Source of the DNA: a virus
Virus record (IMG/VR): IMGVR_UViG_3300009774_000126
Span: 1-40,318 of that record
Length of the DNA: 40,318 bases
Reading direction: 5' to 3' (one strand)
Made by a program: the position numbers and the translations under genes. Shown piece by piece: positions 1 to 6,717 of the stretch. Under the pieces are notes generated by a model that searched no databases, was not told the DNA's origin, and was given only the letters and a program-made list of their open reading frames with translations. Within the stretch, counting starts at the first letter, position 1, and each line of letters opens with the position of its first letter.

Positions 1-2
1 CG

Positions 3-38
3 GGATTTATTACAATAGCAGTAGAGGCACAGAAGTAA
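3..38 (+). CDS. 3' end of a tail gene (last 11 codons)
   Basis: The first bases are open in this frame and read GFITIAVEAQK followed by TAA. The TAA overlaps the ATG of the phosphoesterase (TAATG), the stop-start overlap used repeatedly in this genome. The most economical reading is that this is the C-terminal tail of the gene that runs off the right end of the window at 39833-40318. Joining the two needs 1 extra base (or 1 plus a multiple of 3), giving for example ...EVVI-T-GFITIAVEAQK. This is inferred from frame and position only. Confidence 0.4.
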   Translation, partial: GFITIAVEAQK

Positions 39-901
39 TGGGATTGTTTAATAATTCCTCGCCAGGTGTAAGGAGAAGAAAACCATTAATCATTGATTGG
101 ATTACAGATGTGCATATAAAATCATCTTCTACAGATAACCCCGAATCGAACGGAGCAATAGTAACGGTCAAATATATATATACTGCGGAAGACAAAATGA
201 AAAACTTTGTAGACCTAGTAAATACAGATAAACCCAACATGGTACTATGTACAGGGGATTTAGTTGATGCCTATGTTGAGGATTTTCCTGTTTTTATGAA
301 TTATTGGAATAGTATTAATGTAGATAAAAAATATTTAACAGTAGGTAATCACGATATGTCATTTGTAACTACACCAGAAGCAGAATCTGCTTTGGGTGTA
401 TCTGCTAGAACATCAATAGCAGGAAGTAAATTTAATTATGCTTTTAGTATCACTGGTGGAGATGCATCGGTAAGAGTATTAATGTTAGATACAACAAATG
501 GTGTGCATGAATATGCAGGAAGGTGTACTGCTGAAATGCAATCGTGGATACAGACTGAACTTGCTAATTGTAGCGAAAAAATAGTGTTAATATGTATGCA
601 TCATCCAGTATATCAATATGCAGTAGTACCACCTCAATTTGATGAAACAGAAGCACTTCAATTAAAAGCAATTGTAGAGAATGCAGTTTTAACAAGAGGG
701 TTAACTGTATATGGGTTGTGCGGGCATCAACATGGCTTAACAACTCTTTGGAATACAGAATCATTGGGGGCTAGTTTTCTTGGTTTAGTAAACACTTGTG
801 CTGTTGACCTAGAGAGTAGTTATTATAATAGGCTTAAAATATTTAAAAATGGTGCGATAACTGTAACACCAGTAAAAATTAGTTATCCATATCCTGTTTA
901 A
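38..901 (+). CDS. calcineurin-like metallophosphoesterase
   Basis: A 287-residue protein with all the metal-binding blocks of the calcineurin-like phosphoesterase superfamily: D24-x-H26, GD 73-74 with D77, GNHD 103-106, HH 188-189 and GHQH 229-232. Such enzymes hydrolyse phosphomono- or phosphodiesters with two metal ions; the substrate cannot be told from sequence. No signal peptide or membrane segment is visible. The gene sits between the tail-fibre genes and the holin, so it may be a virion or baseplate enzyme acting on a phosphodiester polymer such as teichoic acid, or a late intracellular enzyme. The frame is also open upstream of the ATG to the window edge, so an N-terminal extension cannot be fully excluded, but the TAATG overlap favours this start. 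Confidence 0.85.
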   Translation: MGLFNNSSPGVRRRKPLIIDWITDVHIKSSSTDNPESNGAIVTVKYIYTAEDKMKNFVDLVNTDKPNMVLCTGDLVDAYVEDFPVFMNYWNSINVDKKYLTVGNHDMSFVTTPEAESALGVSARTSIAGSKFNYAFSITGGDASVRVLMLDTTNGVHEYAGRCTAEMQSWIQTELANCSEKIVLICMHHPVYQYAVVPPQFDETEALQLKAIVENAVLTRGLTVYGLCGHQHGLTTLWNTESLGASFLGLVNTCAVDLESSYYNRLKIFKNGAITVTPVKISYPYPV

Positions 902-902
902 T

Positions 903-925
903 GTCGCATAAGGTTTCTTATGTGC
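903..925. repeat. GTCGCATAA hairpin element after the phosphoesterase
   Basis: Directly after the stop codon, TGTCGCATAAG and CTTATGTGCAAC form a hairpin (CATAAG 907-912, loop GTTT, CTTATG 917-922). It has no T-run, so it is not an intrinsic terminator. Its GTCGCATAA core matches the cassette-flanking motifs at 7958-7976 and 15559-15577 (as reverse complement) and resembles those at 8633 and 15924. Confidence 0.4.
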
Positions 926-932
926 AACAAGA

Positions 933-958
933 GAGAGGGAGAAATCCTTCTCTTTTTT
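933..958 (+). terminator. intrinsic terminator between phosphoesterase and holin
   Basis: GAGAGGGA-GAAA-TCCTTCTC forms an 8-bp stem (one G-T pair) with a GAAA loop, followed by six T. It lies just upstream of the holin ribosome binding site, so it may reduce read-through from the tail operon into the lysis genes. It shares the GGGA-GAAA-TCC apex with the terminator after the endolysin. Confidence 0.8.
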
Positions 959-983
959 ATTTTAAAATTTACGGAGGTGTAAT

Positions 984-1457
984 ATGGATTATTTACCAAA
1001 CGTTAAAGCAGGTGTAGCAGGCATAATAGGAGTAGTTGGGGGAATAGCAATAGGACTACTCGGGGGGTGGGATATGGCTTTACAAACACTACTTATGCTC
1101 ATGGTCCTAGATTATGGTTCGGGATTGTTACTAGCAGGGGTATTTCACAAAAGCAAAAAAACTGAAACAGGTTCTTTAAGCAGCACTGTAGGATGGAAAG
1201 GGATTTCTAAAAAAGTAATGACCTTAGTATTCGTTTTAGTGGGAGCACAGATTGATAAATTAATGGGAATAGATACTGTTAGATATGGCATTATCATAGC
1301 TTATATAGTCATAGAGGGAGTAAGCCTAGTTGAAAATGCTGGACTAATGGGTATGCCAGTACCTAAGATATTACTAAATGCAATCGACATATTGAAAAAG
1401 AATGAGGATATGGTTGTGCCTAATCCTTTAAGCGAAATATATGAGGAAATAAAATAA
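984..1457 (+). CDS. holin, TcdE / phage_holin_4 family
   Basis: A 157-residue membrane protein of the toxin-secretion/phage-lysis holin family. It has hydrophobic segments near residues 8-28, 33-53, 78-92 and 100-118. The family pattern is visible: LDYGSGLL, the basic stretch KSKKTETG-SS, GWKGISKK, and E-SLVENAGLMGMPVP. Holins of this family permeabilise the cytoplasmic membrane so that the endolysin reaches the wall. The ribosome binding site GGAGGTG precedes ATG 984. The TAA stop shares a base with the ATG of the endolysin, so the two are translationally coupled as one lysis cassette. Confidence 0.92.
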   Translation: MDYLPNVKAGVAGIIGVVGGIAIGLLGGWDMALQTLLMLMVLDYGSGLLLAGVFHKSKKTETGSLSSTVGWKGISKKVMTLVFVLVGAQIDKLMGIDTVRYGIIIAYIVIEGVSLVENAGLMGMPVPKILLNAIDILKKNEDMVVPNPLSEIYEEIK

Positions 1458-2623
1458 TGGATTTATTAATTATTGATGCAGGACATGGAGGTAATGACCC
1501 AGGAGCAAGCAAGTTTGGATATGTTGAAAAGGACTTAACTCTAGTAATTGGTAAAAGGGTTCAAGAACTGCTTAGCATATATAATCCTCATATCACTAGA
1601 ACAATAGATAAGACTATAGAACCTAATGATAGAACAACTTTAATTAGAGATAAATATCAATACTGTTTATCAATTCACCTAAATGCAGGTAATGGCAATG
1701 GTGTCGAAGCTATACATTCAACATTTTCTACTAAGGGTAAAAGAATAGCCGAATTAATTACAAATGAATTAAAGGCTACTGGATTGCCTTTAAGAAATAC
1801 CCCGGTATTCTCTAAGACTAGAAGTGACGGAAAAGATTATTATTATATGCACAGAGATACAGGCAATACAGTTACGGTTATCGTTGAATGTTTATTCTTA
1901 GATAATGCAGATAATATAAAATTATTGAATGTAGAAGCAATAGCTCAATCTATTGCTAAAGGATTTAAAACTTTTATAGAGGGAATTGTAAAAGTAGATA
2001 ATCCAACTAACAGATCTAAATATTATAAAAATGGGGATTCGCATATAATTGAAACTACTCCTGGTAATATAGATATTAAAATAATAGGCGATACTTTAAA
2101 TGTAGTAGGATTAAATGGAATCAATGGTACCTTCTTTGATACTCCAAAGCCTGAGTTAGCAAATTCATGTTGGGCTATAGCTACTAATGAAGGTAAGGCA
2201 ATAGGCGGTAATGCAATGTTAGTATCTTATAACAAAGATATTAAAAGAGGTACTATTGTTTATGATGATGATGGTAGCATAGAAATAGTAAGAGTAAATA
2301 GCATTAATGAATTTAGCAAGCCTCATAGATGGTCCATAAGTGGATATTCCGTTTACCCTTATCTAAATTTTGAAGAAGAAAAAATGTCAGGTGGAATTAA
2401 TTATAAAACAGCTCATACCTACATTGGATTTAAGGGAAATAAAATATATCTAATAGTAAAACCAAATCATTTAATAAAAGAAATATTGCCTTTGATTAAA
2501 GATTTAGGACTAGAAGGTTGCATAGTTTTAGATGGTGGAGGTTCTAGTCAATTAAAGCATCCAAATGGGAACTACAATTCAAGTAGAAAAATAAATAGTG
2601 CGGTGATATTGAAACAAATTTAG
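1457..2623 (+). CDS. endolysin: amidase_3 fused to NAGPA-like phosphodiester glycosidase domain
   Basis: Residues 1-175 are a zinc N-acetylmuramoyl-L-alanine amidase (Amidase_3): DAGHGG with H10, E24 in GYVEKD, H74 in SIHLNAG, and catalytic E144 in VIVECLFLDN. It would cut the bond between the glycan strand and the peptide of peptidoglycan. After a short linker, residues 195-388 match the phosphodiester glycosidase (NAGPA, PF09992) family: GINGTFFD 221-228, THTYIGF-like TAHTYIGFKGNKIYLIV near 315-331, and CIVLDGGGSS 355-364. That family uncovers sugar phosphodiesters. Usual phage lysins carry SH3 or LysM binding domains here, so an enzyme-like second domain is unusual; it may act on wall teichoic acid linkages or simply bind the wall. 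No signal peptide, consistent with holin-dependent export. Confidence 0.88.
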   Translation: MDLLIIDAGHGGNDPGASKFGYVEKDLTLVIGKRVQELLSIYNPHITRTIDKTIEPNDRTTLIRDKYQYCLSIHLNAGNGNGVEAIHSTFSTKGKRIAELITNELKATGLPLRNTPVFSKTRSDGKDYYYMHRDTGNTVTVIVECLFLDNADNIKLLNVEAIAQSIAKGFKTFIEGIVKVDNPTNRSKYYKNGDSHIIETTPGNIDIKIIGDTLNVVGLNGINGTFFDTPKPELANSCWAIATNEGKAIGGNAMLVSYNKDIKRGTIVYDDDGSIEIVRVNSINEFSKPHRWSISGYSVYPYLNFEEEKMSGGINYKTAHTYIGFKGNKIYLIVKPNHLIKEILPLIKDLGLEGCIVLDGGGSSQLKHPNGNYNSSRKINSAVILKQI

Positions 2624-2651
2624 GCTAGGGAGAAATCCTTAGCCTTTTTTT
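2623..2651 (+). terminator. intrinsic terminator after the endolysin
   Basis: GGCTAGGGA-GAAA-TCCTTAGCC forms a 9-bp stem (one G-T pair) with a GAAA loop, followed by seven T. It starts at the last base of the endolysin stop codon and ends the late transcript before the plasmid-like module. Confidence 0.92.
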
Positions 2652-2838
2652 ATTTCTATTTGTTAGTTACCGTATAACTGACAACGTATAGTCTTTATAG
2701 TAAAGAGATTTATTATATACCAATACACTTGCTTACCTAACATAACAAAACCTCTTAAATAGCCTTTAAATGCCTTTAAAATAAATAAAGGATATTTATA
2801 AGTTGAAATAGAATAATCCTCTATACGGAGGGGATAAA
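2652..2838. other. non-coding leader of the XRE gene
   Basis: 187 bases without a gene. TGTTAGTTA at 2661-2669 is an exact reverse complement of the TAACTAACA repeats found beside the integrase at 5080-5259. The rest is AT-rich with no clear promoter; the ribosome binding site GGAGGGG lies just before ATG 2839. Confidence 0.4.
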
Positions 2839-3036
2839 ATGGTCAAAAATAGGTTACTAGAGATAAGATTAAGGTTAGGATATAAATTTCAAAAGGATTT
2901 TGCGGAGTTTTTAAGTTTGAGCCAATATCAATATAACAGATATGAACGAAATGAAAGACAACCAAGTTTAGAAGTAGCATTAAAAATATCAACTAAATTA
3001 AATACGGATCCTCGAGATATATTCTACCTAGATTAA
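2839..3036 (+). CDS. small XRE-family transcriptional regulator
   Basis: A 65-residue single-domain helix-turn-helix protein of the XRE/Cro-CI type. The recognition region reads QKDFAEFLSLSQYQYNRYERNERQPSLEVALKISTKLN. There is no oligomerisation or peptidase domain, so it is Cro-like in size. It is alone between two terminators (2623-2651 and 3025-3053) and just upstream of the FtsK/relaxation gene pair, so it may control that module rather than the main lysogeny switch, which has its own regulators at 6717-7455. The ATG is preceded by CGGAGGGG. Confidence 0.85.
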   Translation: MVKNRLLEIRLRLGYKFQKDFAEFLSLSQYQYNRYERNERQPSLEVALKISTKLNTDPRDIFYLD

Positions 3037-3053
3037 TTTCTAGGTATTTTTTT
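3025..3053 (+). terminator. intrinsic terminator after the XRE gene
   Basis: TACCTAGA-TTAATT-TCTAGGTA is a perfect 8-bp stem followed by seven T; it overlaps the stop codon of the XRE gene (3034-3036). Confidence 0.92.
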
Positions 3054-3084
3054 ATTTATTTTTATAGGACAGACAATATATAAT

Positions 3085-3139
3085 CCACTATGGCATATAA
3101 ATAAAGTAATCGTTAAGTTAATCGTTTAGTTAGTAGTGG
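3085..3139. repeat. candidate origin or oriT: inverted repeat enclosing two tandem 12-bp repeats
   Basis: CCACTA (3085-3090) and TAGTGG (3134-3139) form an inverted repeat. Between them lie two abutting direct repeats, TAATCGTTAAGT (3107-3118) and TAATCGTTTAGT (3119-3130). The arrangement resembles iterons or a relaxase/replication-initiator site, and it lies immediately upstream of the FtsK-like and replication-relaxation genes. The region from 3054 to 3271 is otherwise AT-rich non-coding DNA, including ATTAGATAATCATTAGATTATT near 3165-3186. Function is inferred from position only. Confidence 0.4.
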
Positions 3140-3271
3140 TCAACGAACATAGTACACCTGATAGATTAGATAATCATTAGATTATTAAATTGGTATAGGG
3201 CGAGAAATAGAAGGTTAAAAAAGAAAGGGAGAGGGAGAGGTAATAATAAAAAAATAAAAGGGGTGTTGTCC

Positions 3272-4528
3272 ATGTCCAGCATGTTACCAGGAGGAGACAA
3301 ACTACCTAAGACAAAAGGGAAACAATATGATATTGATGCAACATTGACCGCAGTAATAGGAGGCATAGCCATAGCCAAGCTAGGAGGCATGGAGACATTA
3401 GGATATATGGTTGCTAGTGTTGGGTGTCTATCTACTATGATGGAGGTTAGGAGACTATTTAATCCTTATAAGGCATTGTTCGAGAATTGCAATCTTAAAG
3501 TAGGTAATCAAGTACCAAGATATATTAATAAAAAGGCAACTAATTATGGCTACTGTTTAACATTTGCTTTACCTTACGGAATGAGTACAGATGATATAGA
3601 GAAAAAGAAACTTGCAATAGAACAATATCTTAATAAAAGAATAGAGATTACTTACAACAACTACAAGGTATTTATGAAAGTATACGAAACCGAACTTGAA
3701 AAGTCTCCTGAGTTTAGAATAGTACAGACAAAGAATATATTAGAATTCGCCATAGGAGTAGCCTTTGGATACAAGATTATAACAGTAGATTTAGCAGAGG
3801 CGGTACATCTATTAATAGCATCCGAAACAGGCGGAGGGAAAAGCACATTACTAAGAGGGATAATTACACAGTTAATTTTATCAAAGAAGAATATTTCTCT
3901 TTACCTGATAGATTTAAAAGGTGGAATTGAATTTAGTGTATTTAGGAAATCGAAGGTTGTTAAAAAGTTTGCTAGAAATATCAAAGATGCAGAAGAAGTT
4001 TTATCTTTTCTACTTTTAGAAATTGATAGAAGGTATGATTTATTTTATGAAAATGATGTAGTTGACATTAAAGAATACAATAGACTAAAGAATGTAAGGA
4101 AATTAGACTATAAAATTCTAGTAATTGATGAATTTGCAGATTTACAGAATGAAAAAGGAAGTATATCAATAGTTGAAACTTTAGCTGCTAAGGCGAGAGC
4201 TTGTGGAGTGCATATGATACTGGCAACTCAAAGACCAGATGCTAAGATTCTAAACGGAAGAATTAAGGCTAATGTTCCATGTGTTATAGGACTAAAGACT
4301 AAAAATGGATTAAATTCAAGAATTATAATTGACGAAGAAGGACTAGAGGATTTACGAGGATTTGGTCATGGATTATTATGTGATAGAGGGATAACTGAAT
4401 TTCAATCATTTTACATAACAAATGAAGAAGCAAGAGACTTAATTAAACATACATACGAAGAAAAGAAAATCGAAGTAAAAAAAGTAGAAGAAGTTAAAGA
4501 TTTTGGATTCTTGAAGGTGATAAAATGA
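3272..4528 (+). CDS. FtsK/SpoIIIE-type DNA translocase / coupling-protein-like ATPase
   Basis: A 418-residue P-loop ATPase. Residues about 22-57 are hydrophobic and could span or touch the membrane. The FtsK_SpoIIIE domain follows, with Walker A SETGGGKST at 184-192, Walker B ILVIDEFADL near 282-291, and the sensor-like ATQRPDAKILNGRIKANVP. It is far shorter than cellular FtsK and lacks the gamma DNA-reading domain; in size it matches the coupling-type ATPases of Gram-positive plasmids and conjugative elements (Tn916 orf21, ICEBs1 ConQ). I chose ATG 3272 because AAGGGG lies 8-9 bases upstream; GTG 3263 and TTG 3266 are in frame. The stop overlaps the next start as ATGA, so both genes form one operon. 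Confidence 0.85.
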   Translation: MSSMLPGGDKLPKTKGKQYDIDATLTAVIGGIAIAKLGGMETLGYMVASVGCLSTMMEVRRLFNPYKALFENCNLKVGNQVPRYINKKATNYGYCLTFALPYGMSTDDIEKKKLAIEQYLNKRIEITYNNYKVFMKVYETELEKSPEFRIVQTKNILEFAIGVAFGYKIITVDLAEAVHLLIASETGGGKSTLLRGIITQLILSKKNISLYLIDLKGGIEFSVFRKSKVVKKFARNIKDAEEVLSFLLLEIDRRYDLFYENDVVDIKEYNRLKNVRKLDYKILVIDEFADLQNEKGSISIVETLAAKARACGVHMILATQRPDAKILNGRIKANVPCVIGLKTKNGLNSRIIIDEEGLEDLRGFGHGLLCDRGITEFQSFYITNEEARDLIKHTYEEKKIEVKKVEEVKDFGFLKVIK

Positions 4529-5079
4529 TAGTCACTGATAGAGATAAGAGAGCGATCCAATTTATAGCTGATTATAAAATAGCAACAACTCAAACTATAT
4601 CTGATTTATTCTATCCATGTTTACGAGTAGCACAAATTAGATTAAAGTTGCTTTCAGAGAATAAACATTTAAAAAGAGATAGAGATGATTATACAAGCCA
4701 ATTTTATTATTATCTAAATAAGCCTAAACAGATTAGACATAGTTTATTGATAACGGATTTTTATAGAGAGTTTAGCAAGGTTGCAATAATAGAAATGTTT
4801 AAGATTGAATTTGTAATAGAGGATATTAGAGCTGATGCTTTCATAGCTTACGAAATTAACGGTAAAAAGGATATTGCTTTCCTAGAGGTACAGGTTTCCA
4901 ATACTCCACTGGATGTAGATAAGTATGAGAAACTAAATAAGTCAGGTAAATTAAAGAAATATAACTTTCCAAAATTTCCTACATTGTTCGCTTTAACGAA
5001 TAAAACCATACCTAAGACTAATCTGAAAGTAATAAAAATCAATGAAGATACCTCTAACCTATTATCTATAACAACCTAG
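4525..5079 (+). CDS. replication-relaxation family protein
   Basis: A 184-residue protein resembling the Replic_Relax family (PF13814), whose members are needed for replication and DNA relaxation of some Firmicutes plasmids. Residues 1-60 look like a winged helix (DRDKRAIQFIADYKIATTQTISDLF). Residues 100-125 contain IRADAFIAYEI and IAFLEVQVS, a D...E-x-Q arrangement like that of restriction-endonuclease-fold proteins. It is coupled by a 4-base ATGA overlap to the FtsK-like gene, the same pairing seen on plasmids and integrative conjugative elements. A role in replicating, nicking or segregating this genome in a plasmid state is inference. Confidence 0.75.
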   Translation: MIVTDRDKRAIQFIADYKIATTQTISDLFYPCLRVAQIRLKLLSENKHLKRDRDDYTSQFYYYLNKPKQIRHSLLITDFYREFSKVAIIEMFKIEFVIEDIRADAFIAYEINGKKDIAFLEVQVSNTPLDVDKYEKLNKSGKLKKYNFPKFPTLFALTNKTIPKTNLKVIKINEDTSNLLSITT

Positions 5080-5259
5080 TAACTAACAAATGCCTTTGAG
5101 TATATTACAGTTACTAACGCCACAGTTATCCACAATATAAAAATATGCAAAAACAAATCCCTTAGACACTGATGTTTAGGGGATTTTATTATCTAACATA
5201 CCTATGAAATTGTACCAATTCTTATATATAACTAACATGAAACTATCACATAACTAACA
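5080..5259. repeat. candidate attP arm repeats (TAACTAACA x3 plus two variants)
   Basis: The 9-mer TAACTAACA occurs exactly at 5080-5088, 5229-5237 and 5251-5259. Variants TTACTAACG (5111-5119) and TATCTAACA (5190-5198) lie between. All are in the same orientation and flank the 3' end of the integrase gene, as expected for arm-type sites bound by the N-terminal domain of a tyrosine integrase. A short dyad AATTG-TAC-CAATT (5208-5220) is a possible core-type site. The crossover core itself cannot be fixed without the host attB. Confidence 0.5.
5155..5187. terminator. bidirectional terminator between relaxation gene and integrase
   Basis: AATCCC-T-TAGACA, loop CTGA, TGTTTA-G-GGGATT pair over 13 positions with two G-T pairs, flanked by AAA on the left and TTTT on the right. 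It can serve both the + strand module ending at 5079 and the - strand integrase ending at 5265. Confidence 0.8.
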
Positions 5260-5264
5260 AATAA

Positions 5265-6362
5265 TTATTCTAATAAATCTATTGCTTGCTTTAATTGTTC
5301 TATATCTTTATGAGTATATATATCGGCAGTAGTAGCATAACTTGAATGGCCTATTATCTTTTGTATTGATTTATGATTAGCTCCTACTTGGTCCATAAGA
5401 CTAGCAAATGTATGTCTACAATCATGGGGATTATGTTCCATACTTAATTTATTCATTAATGGTTCCCAATGTTCCCTTTTGTAATTGTCATACTTATAAG
5501 GCTTACCATTTGCCCTACTTATTAAGTGCTCGTGTCCTTGATTAAATCTAGCCTCTACAAATGATAATATCTTTTTGCTAATAGGTATTACTCTATCCTT
5601 TCCAGCCTCAGTTTTAATACCACCGATAATAGTTCTATTAGCTATATCTACATCAACATTTTTAATAGTCATTAGTTCTCCTATCCTCATTCCAGTGTAG
5701 ATCATAATTAATATAGTATCAACCATATTAAAATCTTCTTCATTTACAACTTTAAATAGTCTAGCAATTTCTTTACTGGTGAATATCTTTCTATTACTTT
5801 CATCTTTCTTCTTAGGCAAAGTTACATAGTCACTATAATCCTTACTTACAATATCATTAGCCATAGCATAAGAGAATAGCTGATTAAATAGACTTCTAAT
5901 ACTTTTTAATGTTGAATGACCTCTAGGGTTATTGTTAATTATATCTTGTAAGTCCTTAGTTCTTATATCCACAAATCTTACATCATACAAAGGCACACAA
6001 GAGCCATAGGAGACATTATAACTATTGATTGATGACTTGCTTACCTCTTTATACTTCTGTTCACTCCATTGCTTAAAGACTTCACTAAATGTAATCTTAG
6101 ATTGTTCAATAGAAAAAGGACTTTTATTATATTCAGCTAAAGCTAATATAGCATCTTCTCTTTTTGCATAATATCCTATAGTTTCATATAGTTGTTTACC
6201 TTTTTTAGAAGCAATGTCTTGTAATCCTTTTTCATCATAGTTTATATTTTCATCAAAGTTTATATCTTTTTTATCCCATCCAATAGTCTTTCTTACTATC
6301 CATGGTTTCCTCCTATTGCCACTTAATTTATAAACAGAACCATATCCATTTGCATTTCTCAT
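5265..6362 (-). CDS. int: tyrosine recombinase, phage integrase
   Basis: A 365-residue integrase. The N-terminal part (about 1-80) is an arm-binding domain, residues 88-170 the SAM-like core-binding domain, and residues 190-365 the catalytic domain. All catalytic residues are present: R226 in TGMRIGE, K250 in GGIKTEAGKDR, H313 and R316 in HDCRHTFA, H339 in IGHSS, and nucleophile Y349 in ADIYTH. It would catalyse site-specific integration and excision at attP/attB. The start is preceded on the - strand by GAAGGAG. It is transcribed against the early genes, and candidate arm sites lie just beyond its 3' end. Confidence 0.95.
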   Translation of the reverse strand: MRNANGYGSVYKLSGNRRKPWIVRKTIGWDKKDINFDENINYDEKGLQDIASKKGKQLYETIGYYAKREDAILALAEYNKSPFSIEQSKITFSEVFKQWSEQKYKEVSKSSINSYNVSYGSCVPLYDVRFVDIRTKDLQDIINNNPRGHSTLKSIRSLFNQLFSYAMANDIVSKDYSDYVTLPKKKDESNRKIFTSKEIARLFKVVNEEDFNMVDTILIMIYTGMRIGELMTIKNVDVDIANRTIIGGIKTEAGKDRVIPISKKILSFVEARFNQGHEHLISRANGKPYKYDNYKREHWEPLMNKLSMEHNPHDCRHTFASLMDQVGANHKSIQKIIGHSSYATTADIYTHKDIEQLKQAIDLLE

Positions 6363-6387
6363 TAGTTATTCTCCTTCTTTATATTAC

Positions 6388-6476
6388 ATTTGTGTTACAT
6401 TGTTAATATTCGACAATAAATGTCATAATATTCTTATAAATTATTAGACGCGCTAAATATATTTGTGTTATATTGT
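6388..6476. repeat. 16-bp direct repeat and GC-centred dyad upstream of the integrase
   Basis: ATTTGTGTTACATTGT (6388-6403) recurs with one change as ATTTGTGTTATATTGT (6461-6476). Between them is the imperfect palindrome TTAGACGCGCTAA (6442-6454), one of the few GC-rich dyads in this region. The sites lie in the 208-base non-coding stretch before the integrase start, so they may be regulator (CI, Cro or excisionase) or integrase binding sites. Confidence 0.35.
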
Positions 6477-6495
6477 AATTAGTTAATATATTTGC

Positions 6496-6564
6496 TTGAT
6501 TTATCCTATTCAAAAATGGTAATCTAATTAAGAACATGAACAGATGTTCTTGTGACAACGGAGG
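6496..6564 (+). promoter_or_regulatory. LexA (SOS) box and promoter of the 43-residue gene
   Basis: GAACAGATGTTC at 6538-6549 fits the Gram-positive LexA/DinR box GAAC-RNRY-GTTC at every position. A wider inverted repeat, AAGAACAT...ATGTTCTT, surrounds it. A weak promoter-like pair, TTGATT (6496-6501) and TAATCT (6520-6525) with 18 bases between, would place the box at the transcription start. GGAGG (6560-6564) follows, 6 bases before ATG 6571. Confidence 0.6.
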
Positions 6565-6570
6565 CGGCTT

Positions 6571-6702
6571 ATGGATGAAGAGAGGTTACGATTAGTAAAT
6601 GAATTTGTTGCAAAACTTTCCAAAGGGGAAAGGAAAACAAAATTAGCTGAAACAATTAGGTACATAACTAAAAATCTAGAAAAAGAAAAGCAGTTAACTT
6701 AA
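6571..6702 (+). CDS. 43-residue protein under a LexA-type box
   Basis: A short gene (MDEERLRLVNEFVAKLS... to ...EKEKQLT) with a strong GGAGG site and a perfect LexA-type box 21 bases upstream. The product is highly charged, predicted helical, without membrane segment. It converges on the CI-like repressor and shares its terminator. Since that repressor lacks a self-cleaving peptidase domain, an SOS-induced small antirepressor would be a natural way to induce this prophage; this is inference. I do not recognise a family. It could instead be an excision or repair-related peptide. Confidence 0.65.
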   Translation: MDEERLRLVNEFVAKLSKGERKTKLAETIRYITKNLEKEKQLT

Positions 6703-6717
6703 TAGTTAATTGCTTTT
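6686..6717. terminator. bidirectional terminator between the SOS gene and the repressor
   Basis: AAAAGCA-G-TTAACT, loop TAAT, AGTTAA-T-TGCTTTT pair throughout (one G-T), with A and T runs on both sides. It overlaps the stop codons of both convergent genes. Confidence 0.88.

Noticed and set aside
903-925. The CATAAG-GTTT-CTTATG hairpin as an intrinsic terminator
   Set aside because: No T-run follows; the true terminator is the next hairpin at 933-958.
5155-5187. The strong hairpin beside the integrase as the attP core
   Set aside because: Its stem with flanking A and T runs fits a bidirectional terminator between convergent genes; core sites for this class of integrase are weak dyads, not long hairpins.
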